The notes beneath the pieces were generated by a model. The model had not been told where the DNA came from. It saw only the letters and a program-made list of their open reading frames with translations, and searched no databases. Below, piece after piece: positions 26,414-33,717 of a DNA stretch of 38,226 bases (positions are counted from its first letter, which is position 1; each line of letters starts with the position of its first letter). Source of the stretch: Candidatus Gastranaerophilales bacterium (GTDB lineage: Bacteria > Cyanobacteriota > Vampirovibrionia > Gastranaerophilales > Gastranaerophilaceae); the NCBI GenBank assembly GCA_017467305.1, contig JAFTSM010000061.1:1-38226 (forward strand), written 5' to 3'. A program made the translations under genes and the position numbers.

Positions 26414-26442
26414 TTGAAAAACACTACTAAAAATGCTATAAT
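26414..26442 (+). promoter_or_regulatory. Sigma-70-type promoter of the first skp gene
   Basis: TTGAAA at 26414-26419, a 17-base spacer and TATAAT at 26437-26442, with an extended -10 (TGC before it). The ribosome-binding site aaaaggag follows and the ATG is at 26466. Confidence 0.75.
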
Positions 26443-26465
26443 CAGCATATTAAAAGGAGTACGAT

Positions 26466-26933
26466 ATGAAAAACAGTTTGAAAATTTTATCTGTAGCAAT
26501 GGTTGCGTTTGGACTTGGTTTAGTTGCAAGTAATTATGCAATGTCAGATGTTCCAGCTAATTTTAAAGTTGCTGTTGTTGACGTTCAAAAAGTTGTTGCT
26601 AATTCATCTCAAGTAAAAGCTCTAAAAGATGAACAAAAGAAAAAAGGTCAAGAATTAGCTAAATTTATTGAAACAGCAAAAACAAATATAACTAAAGAAA
26701 CTGATGAAAAGAAGAAAAAAGCTTTAGAAGAAAAATATAATAAAGAATTCCAAACAAAACGTGAAGCTATTGCTAAAAATTATGAAACAAAATTGTTAGC
26801 TATTGATAAAAATATTTCTAATGTAATTGATGAAAATGCAAAAGCTAATGGATATAATTTAGTGTTAGCAAAAGGTGTTGTTTTATCAGGTGGAACTGAT
26901 ATCACAGCAGAAATTACAAAAGCTGTTAAATAG
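26466..26933 (+). CDS. OmpH/Skp-family periplasmic chaperone (paralogue 1)
   Basis: The 155-residue protein has a signal peptide (about 1-27, ending YAMSDVPA). The mature part shows FKVAVVDVQKVVANS, then a long Lys/Glu/Ala coiled coil (about 50-115), and ends in a beta region with YNLVLAKGVVLSGGTDIT. This is the Skp/OmpH plan: a trimeric jellyfish that holds unfolded outer-membrane proteins. Its presence supports a diderm envelope. A second paralogue is at 29845. It has its own promoter at 26414-26442. Confidence 0.9.
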   Translation: MKNSLKILSVAMVAFGLGLVASNYAMSDVPANFKVAVVDVQKVVANSSQVKALKDEQKKKGQELAKFIETAKTNITKETDEKKKKALEEKYNKEFQTKREAIAKNYETKLLAIDKNISNVIDENAKANGYNLVLAKGVVLSGGTDITAEITKAVK

Positions 26934-26961
26934 TTGATAATATCCTTAAATGGCGTATAAT
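26934..26961 (+). promoter_or_regulatory. Sigma-70-type promoter upstream of the membrane-protein gene
   Basis: TTGATA at 26934-26939, a 16-base spacer and TATAAT at 26956-26961. It starts right after the skp stop. Transcripts from it would run straight into the hairpin at 26963-26992. Confidence 0.6.
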
Positions 26962-26962
26962 A

Positions 26963-26992
26963 AAAACTAAAGGGGAAGCTCTTTAGTTTTTT
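26963..26992 (+). terminator. Terminator-like hairpin in the leader of the membrane-protein gene
   Basis: aaaactaaag at 26963-26972 pairs perfectly with ctttagtttt at 26981-26990 around an 8-base loop and is followed by tt. It may terminate the skp transcript. Because it overlaps the likely start of transcription from the promoter at 26934-26961, it would also shape the 5' end of the next mRNA. Confidence 0.65.
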
Positions 26993-27015
26993 GTTGGGAT
27001 TAGTGGAGAGAATTT

Positions 27016-28686
27016 GTGAATATAGAAAAAATAAAGATAACAAATAGAGTTGTTTCTTTATTAGTTATCTTCTTGTCTGCGCTTATTGTTCCGATTATCG
27101 TATATTTAACATTTTATGGCTCTTTTTGGGGCGATGATATTTATTTTTCACATTATACACACGGTGAAAATTTGTTTGGTTGTTTGGTGGAAGAAGAATT
27201 TGCTCAACAGCACGGCGGGCGTTATATCGGAATGTTTTTAGGCAAGTTTTTTTCCTTTGGATTGCCTAATATGTTAGGAATTCATCCTGCTGAGTTTATA
27301 GGCCCGTATCAAGGAGTTATAAAAGGTATTCTTATTGTTATTACGTTATTACTTTTAACAAATTTTATTCGCTTAGTTAATAAATCAAAACTGCTTTATC
27401 TTTCAATATTTTTTATTTTAACCGCTTACTTTTTTTATAGCATTTATTCGAGCAATACTTGGGTTCCATATATTACATACAATTATTATAGATATTGTGT
27501 TTCTTTATTGTTTTTAGGCTATTTTTTCAATTTTATGTTTGAAAATCTTTTAAAAAAAGCAAGAAAAATAAAAATTAAAAAACTTATTTTGGCTTCACTT
27601 TGTGCTTTTGCACTTGGAACTTCCATCGAACTTTCTTTTTTTGGTGCAATAACTATTTTTTGTACCATCATATTATATAACTTAATTTTGACATTGTTAG
27701 AAAAAACAATGCAGAATAAAAAAAATCTAAAATCACTTAAATTTAATATTGATATAAATTTTTATATTACAAATTTCTTTTTAATTCTTGCAATTGCACT
27801 TTTTACTTCCACTCAGGGATTCAAGGATGTTGCTTCATCTCGAGGACTTGGGGATATTCATATAACGCTTGATAGTTTTAAAGAGTTTTGCCTTTATTAT
27901 TACCAATATTGCATAAAAGACGAATGGTATTTGTGGATTTCGGCTTTGATTTTATTCACTGTTGCCTCAATTATTGCAAAAAAAAGGAACGAATTGAAAA
28001 TAATATTTCTGTTTATCATATACTACTTTGCATTTTTATTGGTTCTGTTTTCATTGATATTATGCGGAAAAACTTGCAATATGACATGGGATAACACGGA
28101 AATGACATATTTTATTTCGCATGTTAATTTAATTTTTCTCTATAAAATTTTATTTTTTATTCCTTTAATGGTTTTGTTCGCCTATATTGTAAGAGGGGTA
28201 AGAAAAATAAAACGCGTAGCTCTTGTTTCATTTTTAATGATAGTTTCTCTAATATCTTATTATGCCTTATATTCATTATTTTTAGGGGATTATAACAGAA
28301 GTGAATTTTTAAAAATGAAAAAAACAGAACTTTATACGGCGGAAAAATTACTTCGTTTTTATTATCTGAGAGGAGAAACACCCATACTTCCGATACACAT
28401 GGATGATTGGTTTTATTGTACAAAAGAAAACAAATGTATTGTTAATTCAGAAATGACTTGGTATTATACGAACATATATAAGACACCGAGTGTCAATGAA
28501 ATAGGATATTGTCGTGAAGAAAATGCTTTTGAACGCTACTATGAACTGGGTGGATTTTTTACACAAAAGGAAATTGAAGAATTAAAATTCTCAAAATTAT
28601 ATGATGAATCTTTTGTTTTTTCGGATAAAACGGAAAAAGATACGATTTTAACTCCGCAAGAGGTATTATCAAGGGTGAAATTTTAA
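27016..28686 (+). CDS. Polytopic membrane protein, possible GT-C-type glycosyltransferase
   Basis: The 556-residue protein starts at GTG with ggagag 5 bases upstream. It has about ten hydrophobic segments (first at 11-33) and a mostly soluble C-terminus from about residue 430. Just after the first helix comes GSFWGDDIYFSHYTHGEN, an acidic DD pair in the first periplasmic loop as in GT-C lipid-linked sugar transferases and DUF6056-like proteins. That match is by eye. Codon use differs from neighbours, with more CG dinucleotides (gcgggcg, ccgattatcg, acggcgg), suggesting recent transfer. It probably works in surface glycan assembly, but donor and product are unknown. Confidence 0.8.
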   Translation: MNIEKIKITNRVVSLLVIFLSALIVPIIVYLTFYGSFWGDDIYFSHYTHGENLFGCLVEEEFAQQHGGRYIGMFLGKFFSFGLPNMLGIHPAEFIGPYQGVIKGILIVITLLLLTNFIRLVNKSKLLYLSIFFILTAYFFYSIYSSNTWVPYITYNYYRYCVSLLFLGYFFNFMFENLLKKARKIKIKKLILASLCAFALGTSIELSFFGAITIFCTIILYNLILTLLEKTMQNKKNLKSLKFNIDINFYITNFFLILAIALFTSTQGFKDVASSRGLGDIHITLDSFKEFCLYYYQYCIKDEWYLWISALILFTVASIIAKKRNELKIIFLFIIYYFAFLLVLFSLILCGKTCNMTWDNTEMTYFISHVNLIFLYKILFFIPLMVLFAYIVRGVRKIKRVALVSFLMIVSLISYYALYSLFLGDYNRSEFLKMKKTELYTAEKLLRFYYLRGETPILPIHMDDWFYCTKENKCIVNSEMTWYYTNIYKTPSVNEIGYCREENAFERYYELGGFFTQKEIEELKFSKLYDESFVFSDKTEKDTILTPQEVLSRVKF

Positions 28687-28695
28687 AGCGGAAGA

Positions 28696-28726
28696 GAAGG
28701 CTCTTAAATTAAGAGCCTTCGTTTTT
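28696..28726. terminator. Bidirectional terminator between the membrane-protein gene and DAHP synthase gene
   Basis: gaaggctcttaa pairs with ttaagagccttc, followed by gttttt on the plus strand. It overlaps the stop codon of the convergent minus-strand gene. Confidence 0.85.
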
Positions 28727-29735
28727 AAAATGTTCTTTTTAATAAATTTGCTAGAGCTTTTAATTCATTGAATAAATCTGCAAATTGTTCTGGATATAAC
28801 GATTGAGCACCGTCACAAATAGCTGTTTCTGGTGAATTATGTACTTCAATGATTAAACCATCAGCACCAGCTGCAATTGAAGCCATAGACATAGGTGCAA
28901 CCTTATCTCTTAAACCAGTTGCGTGACTTGGGTCTACTACTACTGGTAAGTGGCTTATTTTTTGTACAACTGGAATTGCACTTATATCAAGTGTATTTCT
29001 TTTTATGTGTTCAAAAGTTCTTATACCACGTTCACAAAGAATAACTTCTCTATTACCGCCAGCCATAATATATTCAGCAGACATCAACCATTCTTCTATA
29101 GTTGCACTTAAACCTCTTTTTAGAAGTACTGGTTTTCTAATTTCACCTAAGCTTTTTAATAGGTTGAAGTTTTGCATATTTCTTGCACCAACTTGAAGAA
29201 TATCAACATACTTTAAAAACATTGGTATTTGGTTAACTTCCATAACTTCTGAAGTTACTAACATATCATATTTATCAGCCACTTCTCTCATTATTTTAAG
29301 ACCTTCTTCACCTAAACCTTGAAAAGCATAAGGAGAAGTTCTTGGTTTAAACGCACCACCTCTTAAAACTTTAACACCAGCTTTAGATAATTTTGCAGCT
29401 GTTGCATCCATTTGTTCATAAGTTTCAACAGTACAAGGTCCAGCAATCATACCGATATGACCACCACCAATTTTAATACCTTTTACGTCAATAATAGTAT
29501 TTTCTGGTTTAAAAACTCTACTAACCAATTTATATGGGGAAGAAATTCTTATAACTTCTTTTACTCCAGCTAAAAGTTCTATATCTCTTTTATCAATAAG
29601 TTTTTTACCAACAGCACCAATAACAGTTTGGTTTTCACCATTAGAAACATGTGCATCAAATCCTTTTTCTTTAATAAAAGCAATAACTTTTTGTATATTA
29701 TCTTCGCTTGTGCGAGGTTGCATTACTATTAACAT
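28725..29735 (-). CDS. aroF: 3-deoxy-7-phosphoheptulonate (DAHP) synthase, type Ibeta with N-terminal regulatory domain
   Basis: The enzyme joins PEP and erythrose-4-phosphate, the first step of the shikimate pathway. The 336 residues comprise an N-terminal ferredoxin-like domain (about 1-70, MLIVMQPRTSEDNIQKVIAF), as in Thermotoga-type feedback-regulated enzymes, then the TIM barrel: GPCTVETYEQM, LRGGAFKPRTSPYAFQGLG, VGARNMQNFNLLK, PVLLKRGLSATIEEW, VVVDPSHATGLRD and GADGLIIEVHN. aaaggaat precedes the ATG. Confidence 0.95.
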   Translation of the reverse strand: MLIVMQPRTSEDNIQKVIAFIKEKGFDAHVSNGENQTVIGAVGKKLIDKRDIELLAGVKEVIRISSPYKLVSRVFKPENTIIDVKGIKIGGGHIGMIAGPCTVETYEQMDATAAKLSKAGVKVLRGGAFKPRTSPYAFQGLGEEGLKIMREVADKYDMLVTSEVMEVNQIPMFLKYVDILQVGARNMQNFNLLKSLGEIRKPVLLKRGLSATIEEWLMSAEYIMAGGNREVILCERGIRTFEHIKRNTLDISAIPVVQKISHLPVVVDPSHATGLRDKVAPMSMASIAAGADGLIIEVHNSPETAICDGAQSLYPEQFADLFNELKALANLLKRTF

Positions 29736-29792
29736 ATTCTTATTCCTTTTCTTACTATTGATTATAATATAAGATTGTAGAAATTTGAAACC

Positions 29793-29821
29793 TTGTTTTT
29801 ATAAACTTCATTTGCTAAAAT
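29793..29821 (+). promoter_or_regulatory. Promoter of the second skp gene
   Basis: TTGTTT at 29793-29798, a 17-base spacer and TAAAAT at 29816-29821 with an extended -10 (TGC). It has the same layout as the promoter of the first skp gene. Confidence 0.6.
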
Positions 29822-29844
29822 GTACTTGTAAATAGGAGGATACA

Positions 29845-30297
29845 ATGTTTAAATTTAGATTTATTTTAACAGCTTTATTGATAATGTTTGCAACAAATTT
29901 ATCATCTAGTGCAGCTACTATTGGTTACGCTGACTTCCAAAAAGTAATTGCTGATTATACATACGCTCGTAACGCATACAAAGATATTGATAACAAATTA
30001 CTTGAGCTTCAACAATATGTTATTGATAAAGATAAACAATTTAAAGCTATTGAATCTCCAATTCAAAAGAAAACTTTTGAAGAACAAATTCAAAAAGAAT
30101 TCAAAGCAAAAGAAGATAGAATTTATAATTTAAAAACACAAAAAGAAAAAACAATTCGTGATAATGTTTTAGCAGCTTCAAAGGCTGTAGCAGTTGCTAA
30201 AAAATTAGACGTAGTTTTAGACTACGGTGTAGTTTATGCTGGTGGTGTTGATGTTACTAACGATATTATTCAATACTTAAATACACAGAAAAAATAG
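29845..30297 (+). CDS. OmpH/Skp-family periplasmic chaperone (paralogue 2)
   Basis: The 150-residue protein has a signal peptide (about 1-24, ending SSSAA) and a mature start TIGYADFQKVIADYTYA. A coiled coil follows (about 45-110), then the beta ending VVLDYGVVYAGGVDVTNDI. That ending lines up with VLAKGVVLSGGTDIT of the protein at 26466, so both are Skp-like. The Shine-Dalgarno site aggagg is strong. It is transcribed alone, with its own promoter and terminator. Confidence 0.9.
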   Translation: MFKFRFILTALLIMFATNLSSSAATIGYADFQKVIADYTYARNAYKDIDNKLLELQQYVIDKDKQFKAIESPIQKKTFEEQIQKEFKAKEDRIYNLKTQKEKTIRDNVLAASKAVAVAKKLDVVLDYGVVYAGGVDVTNDIIQYLNTQKK

Positions 30298-30320
30298 TTT
30301 TTTCTTAAAATGATTTTTTA

Positions 30321-30366
30321 AGAGAAGCCCGAAAGTTAATATTAATTTAAAGGCTTCTCTTCTTAG
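30321..30366 (+). terminator. Terminator after the second skp gene
   Basis: agagaagcc at 30321-30329 pairs with ggcttctct at 30352-30360 across a 22-base AT-rich loop and is followed by a T-rich tract. Confidence 0.7.
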
Positions 30367-30383
30367 TTTTAAAAGGGGTTTAT

Positions 30384-31688
30384 ATGAAAATAGTTGATGT
30401 AATTGAAAAAAAGAAAAAAGGTTTAGCTTTAACAGAAGAAGAAATCAAATTCTTTATTGATGGAATAATGAATGGTACTGTTGAAGACTATCAAGCAAGT
30501 GCTTTATTAATGGCTGTGTATTTTAAAGGAATGAACCTTGATGAAACAACTTGGTTAACTAAATATATGGTGGAATCTGGTGAAATTTTAGATTTATCAA
30601 AAATTTCTAATAACATTGTGGATAAACATTCAACTGGTGGAGTTGGTGATAAAATTACTCTTATGTTTTTACCATTAATGGCAGCAGCTGATTTATATAC
30701 AGCAAAATTATCTGGTCGTGGTTTAGGTCATACTGGTGGAACGATTGATAAATTAGAAGCAATTCCTAATTTTAGAACAGATTTATCTATTGAAGAATTT
30801 AAAAATAAAGTTAAAGAACATAAAACAGCTATTGCAGCACAAACTTTATCTTTAGCACCAGCTGACGGTAAATTGTATGCTTTGCGTGATGTTACTTCAA
30901 CTGTTGATATTATTCCAATGATTGCATCTAGTGTTGTTTCAAAGAAAATAGCTTCTGGTGCTAATCACATTGTTTTAGATGTTAAATATGGTTCTGGTGC
31001 TTTTATTAAAACTCCAGAAGAAGCACAAAAATTATCAGAAATTATGGTTGAAGTTGGTAAACGTTTAAATAGAAATATTTGTGCTGTTATTAGTTCAATG
31101 AATCAACCTTTAGGTCGTGCTATTGGTAACTCTGTCGAAGTTCAAGAAGTAATTGAGTTTTTAAAAGGTAATATGGAGTCAGATTTAAAAGAGATTACTT
31201 ATACACTTTGTCAAACTGCGTTTGAAAAAACTGGCAAATGTGCTAATAAAGAAGAAGCATGGAAATATTTAGATGAAATGATTTCTTCTGGTAAAGCATT
31301 AGAAAAATTCAAAGAAATAGTTGCATCTCAAGGTGGCGATGTTGCTATATTTGATGATTACACTAAACTTCCACAAGCTTCAATTAAGTATGAAGTTAAA
31401 GCAACTTGTGACGGTTATGTTAAAAATATAGATGCTTTAAAAGTTGCAAAAGCTTGTAAAAATTTAGGTGCAGGTAGAGATAGAAAATCTGACCCTATTG
31501 ATTATTCTGCTGGTATTTATTTAACTCAAAAGTATTCAGAACCAGTAATGGCTGGTGAAACTATTGCAGTAATTTATACAAATAAAGAAGAAACTATTAA
31601 AGGTGCAGAAGAGCTTATTTTAGAAGCTTTTGAAATATCTGATGAAGAACCAAAAGCACAATCTTTAATTTATAAAATAATTCATTAA
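30384..31688 (+). CDS. pdp: Pyrimidine-nucleoside phosphorylase
   Basis: The enzyme splits thymidine, uridine or deoxyuridine with phosphate. The 434-residue protein shows the family: N-terminal helices (MKIVDVIEKKKKGLALTEEE), DKHSTGGVGDKITL, the signature SGRGLGHTGGTIDKLE, YALRDVTSTVDIIPM, LDVKYGSGAF and the C-terminal domain with AGIYL. Whether it prefers thymidine (deoA) or both pyrimidines (pdp) cannot be read with certainty. agggg precedes the ATG. A PnuC-type transporter gene follows after a repeat-rich gap, consistent with nucleoside salvage. Confidence 0.94.
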   Translation: MKIVDVIEKKKKGLALTEEEIKFFIDGIMNGTVEDYQASALLMAVYFKGMNLDETTWLTKYMVESGEILDLSKISNNIVDKHSTGGVGDKITLMFLPLMAAADLYTAKLSGRGLGHTGGTIDKLEAIPNFRTDLSIEEFKNKVKEHKTAIAAQTLSLAPADGKLYALRDVTSTVDIIPMIASSVVSKKIASGANHIVLDVKYGSGAFIKTPEEAQKLSEIMVEVGKRLNRNICAVISSMNQPLGRAIGNSVEVQEVIEFLKGNMESDLKEITYTLCQTAFEKTGKCANKEEAWKYLDEMISSGKALEKFKEIVASQGGDVAIFDDYTKLPQASIKYEVKATCDGYVKNIDALKVAKACKNLGAGRDRKSDPIDYSAGIYLTQKYSEPVMAGETIAVIYTNKEETIKGAEELILEAFEISDEEPKAQSLIYKIIH

Positions 31689-31706
31689 TGTATTAAAAAA
31701 TAATAA

Positions 31707-31770
31707 TGTCATTCCGAACTAGTTTCGGAATCTGATATTTATAAGATGCTGAAACTAGTTCAGCATGATA
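31707..31770. repeat. Paired-hairpin intergenic repeat (GAACTAGTTTC type)
   Basis: The first half begins tgtcattccgaactagtttc. The second half, on the minus strand, begins atcatgctgaactagtttc. The halves are inverted copies of one unit, and each is itself palindromic around AACTAGTT. A third copy of the unit lies at about 15025-15052. The design equals 10903-10995. It could terminate pdp transcription. Confidence 0.8.
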
Positions 31771-31831
31771 GTTTCATGGTAATTTGTGTAATATTGTTAT
31801 AGTTGTATAAAACAATATATAGTTAAATTTC

Positions 31832-31881
31832 TAGTTTCTTCCTCTCCTATTAGAAGAGGATTGAGGTGAGGTTTTATTAGT
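31832..31881. repeat. Intergenic repeat with cctctcctattagaagagg hairpin
   Basis: The stretch contains cctct and agagg arms around cctattag, then attgaggtgagg. It looks like the common dispersed 'CCCTCCTA...GAGGGATTGAGGTG' repeat of low-GC bacteria, known from general experience. Only one copy is seen in this window. Confidence 0.45.
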
Positions 31882-31893
31882 AGAATTTTATTT

Positions 31894-31899
31894 TATAAT
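31894..31899 (+). promoter_or_regulatory. -10 element at leaderless distance from the pnuC start
   Basis: TATAAT at 31894-31899 ends six bases before the ATG at 31906, so transcription should start at or next to the A of the ATG. No Shine-Dalgarno site is present. The -35 is weak (gtttta at the right distance). Confidence 0.4.
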
Positions 31900-31905
31900 T
31901 TAACT

Positions 31906-32595
31906 ATGAATTTATTTAAATTAATAAAAGAAGAATTTAAAAATTTTGGTAAATACGAGAGGATTCTATTTCCTCTTGTAATCTTTTTGATTATCGTAAT
32001 TTCAATAATTATTGGTGATAACAAAATCGCACTTGTTTCTGCAGTTTGTGGAATAAGTTACACAATCCTTGCTGGAAAAGGGAAAATATCTTGTTATTTT
32101 ATTGGAATGATAGGTACTTTTTGTTATTCGTATCTATCTTTTGTGAACGGCTTTTTCGGCAATTTAGCACTTTATATGCTTTATTATTTTCCAATGGAAA
32201 TTATTGGAATTTATAAATGGAAGAAGCATTTAAAAAAAGAGGTTAGAGAAGTAATTAAAACAAGATTAACAAATAAAGAAAGAGTTGTTTATTTTTCTAT
32301 TGCATTAATTTTATCGTTGGTTGTTTCGTTTGTTTTAAAGGCAATGGGGGATTCTAAACCACTTTTAGATGGAACGGCAACTGTACTTTCTGTTATAGGT
32401 CAATTTTTAACAGTAAAAAGATGTATAGAACAATGGTATGTTTGGTTTTTTGTTAATTTAATCTCTTTAATTATGTGGATTTTTGCATATTTGAATGGTT
32501 CAAACTGTTTAGCAACAATTTTAATGTGGGCAGTTTACCTTGTTCTTTCAATATATTTTTTACAGGCATGGAAAAGAGAGCTTGCTAAAAATTAG
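31906..32595 (+). CDS. pnuC: PnuC-family nucleoside (nicotinamide riboside) transporter
   Basis: The 229-residue protein has about seven membrane helices. It carries PnuC patterns: GISYTILAGKGKISCYFIG, LYYFPMEIIGIYKWKKH and VKRCIEQWYVWFFVNLISL. PnuC proteins let nicotinamide riboside in by facilitated diffusion; relatives carry thiamine or deoxynucleosides. Because it follows a pyrimidine-nucleoside phosphorylase gene, a nucleoside substrate is possible. No riboswitch was recognised upstream, only repeats. Confidence 0.88.
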   Translation: MNLFKLIKEEFKNFGKYERILFPLVIFLIIVISIIIGDNKIALVSAVCGISYTILAGKGKISCYFIGMIGTFCYSYLSFVNGFFGNLALYMLYYFPMEIIGIYKWKKHLKKEVREVIKTRLTNKERVVYFSIALILSLVVSFVLKAMGDSKPLLDGTATVLSVIGQFLTVKRCIEQWYVWFFVNLISLIMWIFAYLNGSNCLATILMWAVYLVLSIYFLQAWKRELAKN

Positions 32596-32649
32596 CAAAA
32601 AATAAATTTATAGTTTTTAATGCGTATGTACGTTCAAGAAAGGTTAATT

Positions 32650-32991
32650 ATGCAAATTTCTGCTAGTAAATATAATGTTAATTTTGGTCTAAAAAATAAT
32701 TCAGCAGCATCTAAAAAAGTTTTAAAAGATGTTGAACCAGAATTAAAAAGAGATATAACTAATGGCTTAAATGCTTTTTGTGATATTACACAAAGAAGAG
32801 GTATTAAGGGTGATATTACGTTGAAATCATTAGAAGGTGATACTTTATTTTACACAATAAAACCAGTTAAAACTGGTGAAAAGAAAAAACTTTCTTTAGA
32901 TTTATCTAAAAACCCTATAGGTTTTAAAGCACCACGTCAAGAACAAATTAAACATTCTTTTTTAGATAGTATTGATTACTTGTTTAAATAA
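32650..32991 (+). CDS. Small hypothetical protein with N-terminal VNFGLK motif
   Basis: The 113-residue product is counted from the ATG with aagaaagg 6 bases upstream; a longer frame from 32620 lacks such a site. It begins MQISASKYNVNFGLKNN, followed by a basic helical/beta protein with no recognised domain (LKDVEPELKRDITNGLNAF, then DITLKSLEGDTLFYTIKPV). It has no signal peptide or membrane helix. The N-terminal FG motif links it to the genes at 2842, 14216 and 21241. Confidence 0.7.
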   Translation: MQISASKYNVNFGLKNNSAASKKVLKDVEPELKRDITNGLNAFCDITQRRGIKGDITLKSLEGDTLFYTIKPVKTGEKKKLSLDLSKNPIGFKAPRQEQIKHSFLDSIDYLFK

Positions 32992-33014
32992 AAAGTTAAA
33001 AATATATAAAATAG

Positions 33015-33045
33015 AAAGCTGAGATTTTTAATCTTCAGCTTTTTT
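33015..33045. terminator. Terminator between convergent small genes
   Basis: aaagctgagatt pairs with aatcttcagcttt (one bulge), followed by a T tract on the plus strand. It ends the gene at 32650 and overlaps the 3' end of the AbrB-like gene on the minus strand. Confidence 0.8.
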
Positions 33046-33177
33046 AACTTTTAATATTTTGTTTTCAACTTCAAGTTCTACCGCATCTTTTTCTGGGTCT
33101 ATATTAAGTAGTTCTAAAACAGGTTTTTGTAATAGTAAAACCCAAGCATTTCCGCTTTTAAAAAGTTTCTTTTTCAT
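33028..33177 (-). CDS. AbrB/MazE-like small DNA-binding protein (possible antitoxin)
   Basis: The 49-residue product begins MKKKLFKSGNAWVLLLQKPV and continues with LELLNIDPEKDAVELEVENK, ending ILKVKKAED. This follows the SpoVT/AbrB swapped-hairpin pattern (K-x-G-N-S-x-x-x-x-I/L-P-x-x-x-L-x-x-L-x-I-x-x-G-D-x-V-E-L). The Shine-Dalgarno site aaagga is good. No toxin gene of MazF or PIN type is adjacent. It is divergent from a broken XRE-type regulator gene 53 bases away, and the two may once have shared an operator. It is a real but small gene. Confidence 0.7.
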   Translation of the reverse strand: MKKKLFKSGNAWVLLLQKPVLELLNIDPEKDAVELEVENKILKVKKAED

Positions 33178-33230
33178 CTGTTTCCTTTACATATACTGTA
33201 CATTGTCTATACATAATAAAGGTTGTTATT

Positions 33231-33448
33231 ATGTCTAAAAAAATATTCAAAATATTTGGTAACAATATAAAAAACATTAGATTAAAAAATGGTATTCAAT
33301 TAAAAAGTTATCCAAAAAAAGTGGAATAAGAAAAAAGTATTTAAAAAAAATTGAAGAAGGTAAAGCTGTTGGAATAAAAATTTCTCACATATTTATTTTG
33401 GCAGAAGCATTAAATGTTTTACCGCATGAGTTAGTAGAAGGTATTTAA
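33231..33448 (+). pseudogene. Frameshifted XRE-family helix-turn-helix regulator
   Basis: The ATG-started frame reads MSKKIFKIFGNNIKNIRLKN and stops at a TAA after 32 codons. In a second frame, starting near 33307, the text continues LSKKSGIRKKYLKKIEEGKA and ends HELVEGI with TAA at 33446. Joined at about 33300-33308, beside a run of five A, they make a typical HTH_3 domain of about 72 residues. The simplest reading is a 1-base loss in or near ttaaaaagtt. Programmed -1 slippage at the A run is possible, but no supporting stem-loop is obvious. Confidence 0.65.
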
Positions 33449-33500
33449 TAAACAAAACTTCGTTTTGTGGGTTCTCGTCCGTTTAAAATAAACAAAATAA

Positions 33501-33524
33501 AAAGACCCTCTATCGAAGGTCTTT
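33501..33524 (-). terminator. Terminator-like hairpin beside the tRNA-end duplicate
   Basis: aaagacc at 33501-33507 pairs with ggtcttt at 33518-33524, flanked by A- and T-rich runs on both sides. It follows the 18-base tRNA-tail copy in the same order as the terminator that follows the complete tRNA-Leu gene. Confidence 0.6.
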
Positions 33525-33535
33525 TTTATTTTATT

Positions 33536-33553
33536 TGCCTTGAGCCGGACTTG
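33536..33553 (-). repeat. 18-base duplicate of the 3' end of tRNA-Leu
   Basis: tgccttgagccggacttg occurs here and, identically, at 33718-33735, where it is the 3' end of tRNA-Leu including the discriminator base. The bases between the copies (33554-33684) hold several short palindromes (gagcgaagctc, atttgcgaagcaaat, agttct...agaact) and no gene. It may be an attachment-site scar or the tail of a decayed second tRNA gene. Confidence 0.7.
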
Positions 33554-33685
33554 TGCGGGATTGTCCAAGAGAGCGAAGCTCGATTGGAAACAAGACCACA
33601 TGCCAGATTTGCGAAGCAAATTGTGGTAAACCGCAAGTTCTTAGCGAGCTATAGCGAGCTTAGAACTGAGTGTGAAAGTTCGCAC

Positions 33686-33713
33686 AAAAAAAGACATCTT
33701 TCGATGTCTTTAA
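33686..33713 (-). terminator. Terminator of tRNA-Leu
   Basis: On the minus strand aaagacatc, loop gaaa and gatgtcttt form a 9-base stem, followed by a T run. It begins within a few bases of the tRNA 3' end. Confidence 0.8.
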
Positions 33714-33717
33714 AAAA

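Noticed and set aside
31771-31905. Riboswitch ahead of pnuC
   Set aside because: No known NAD, preQ1 or thiamine riboswitch core could be seen, and the -10 element lies directly before the ATG.
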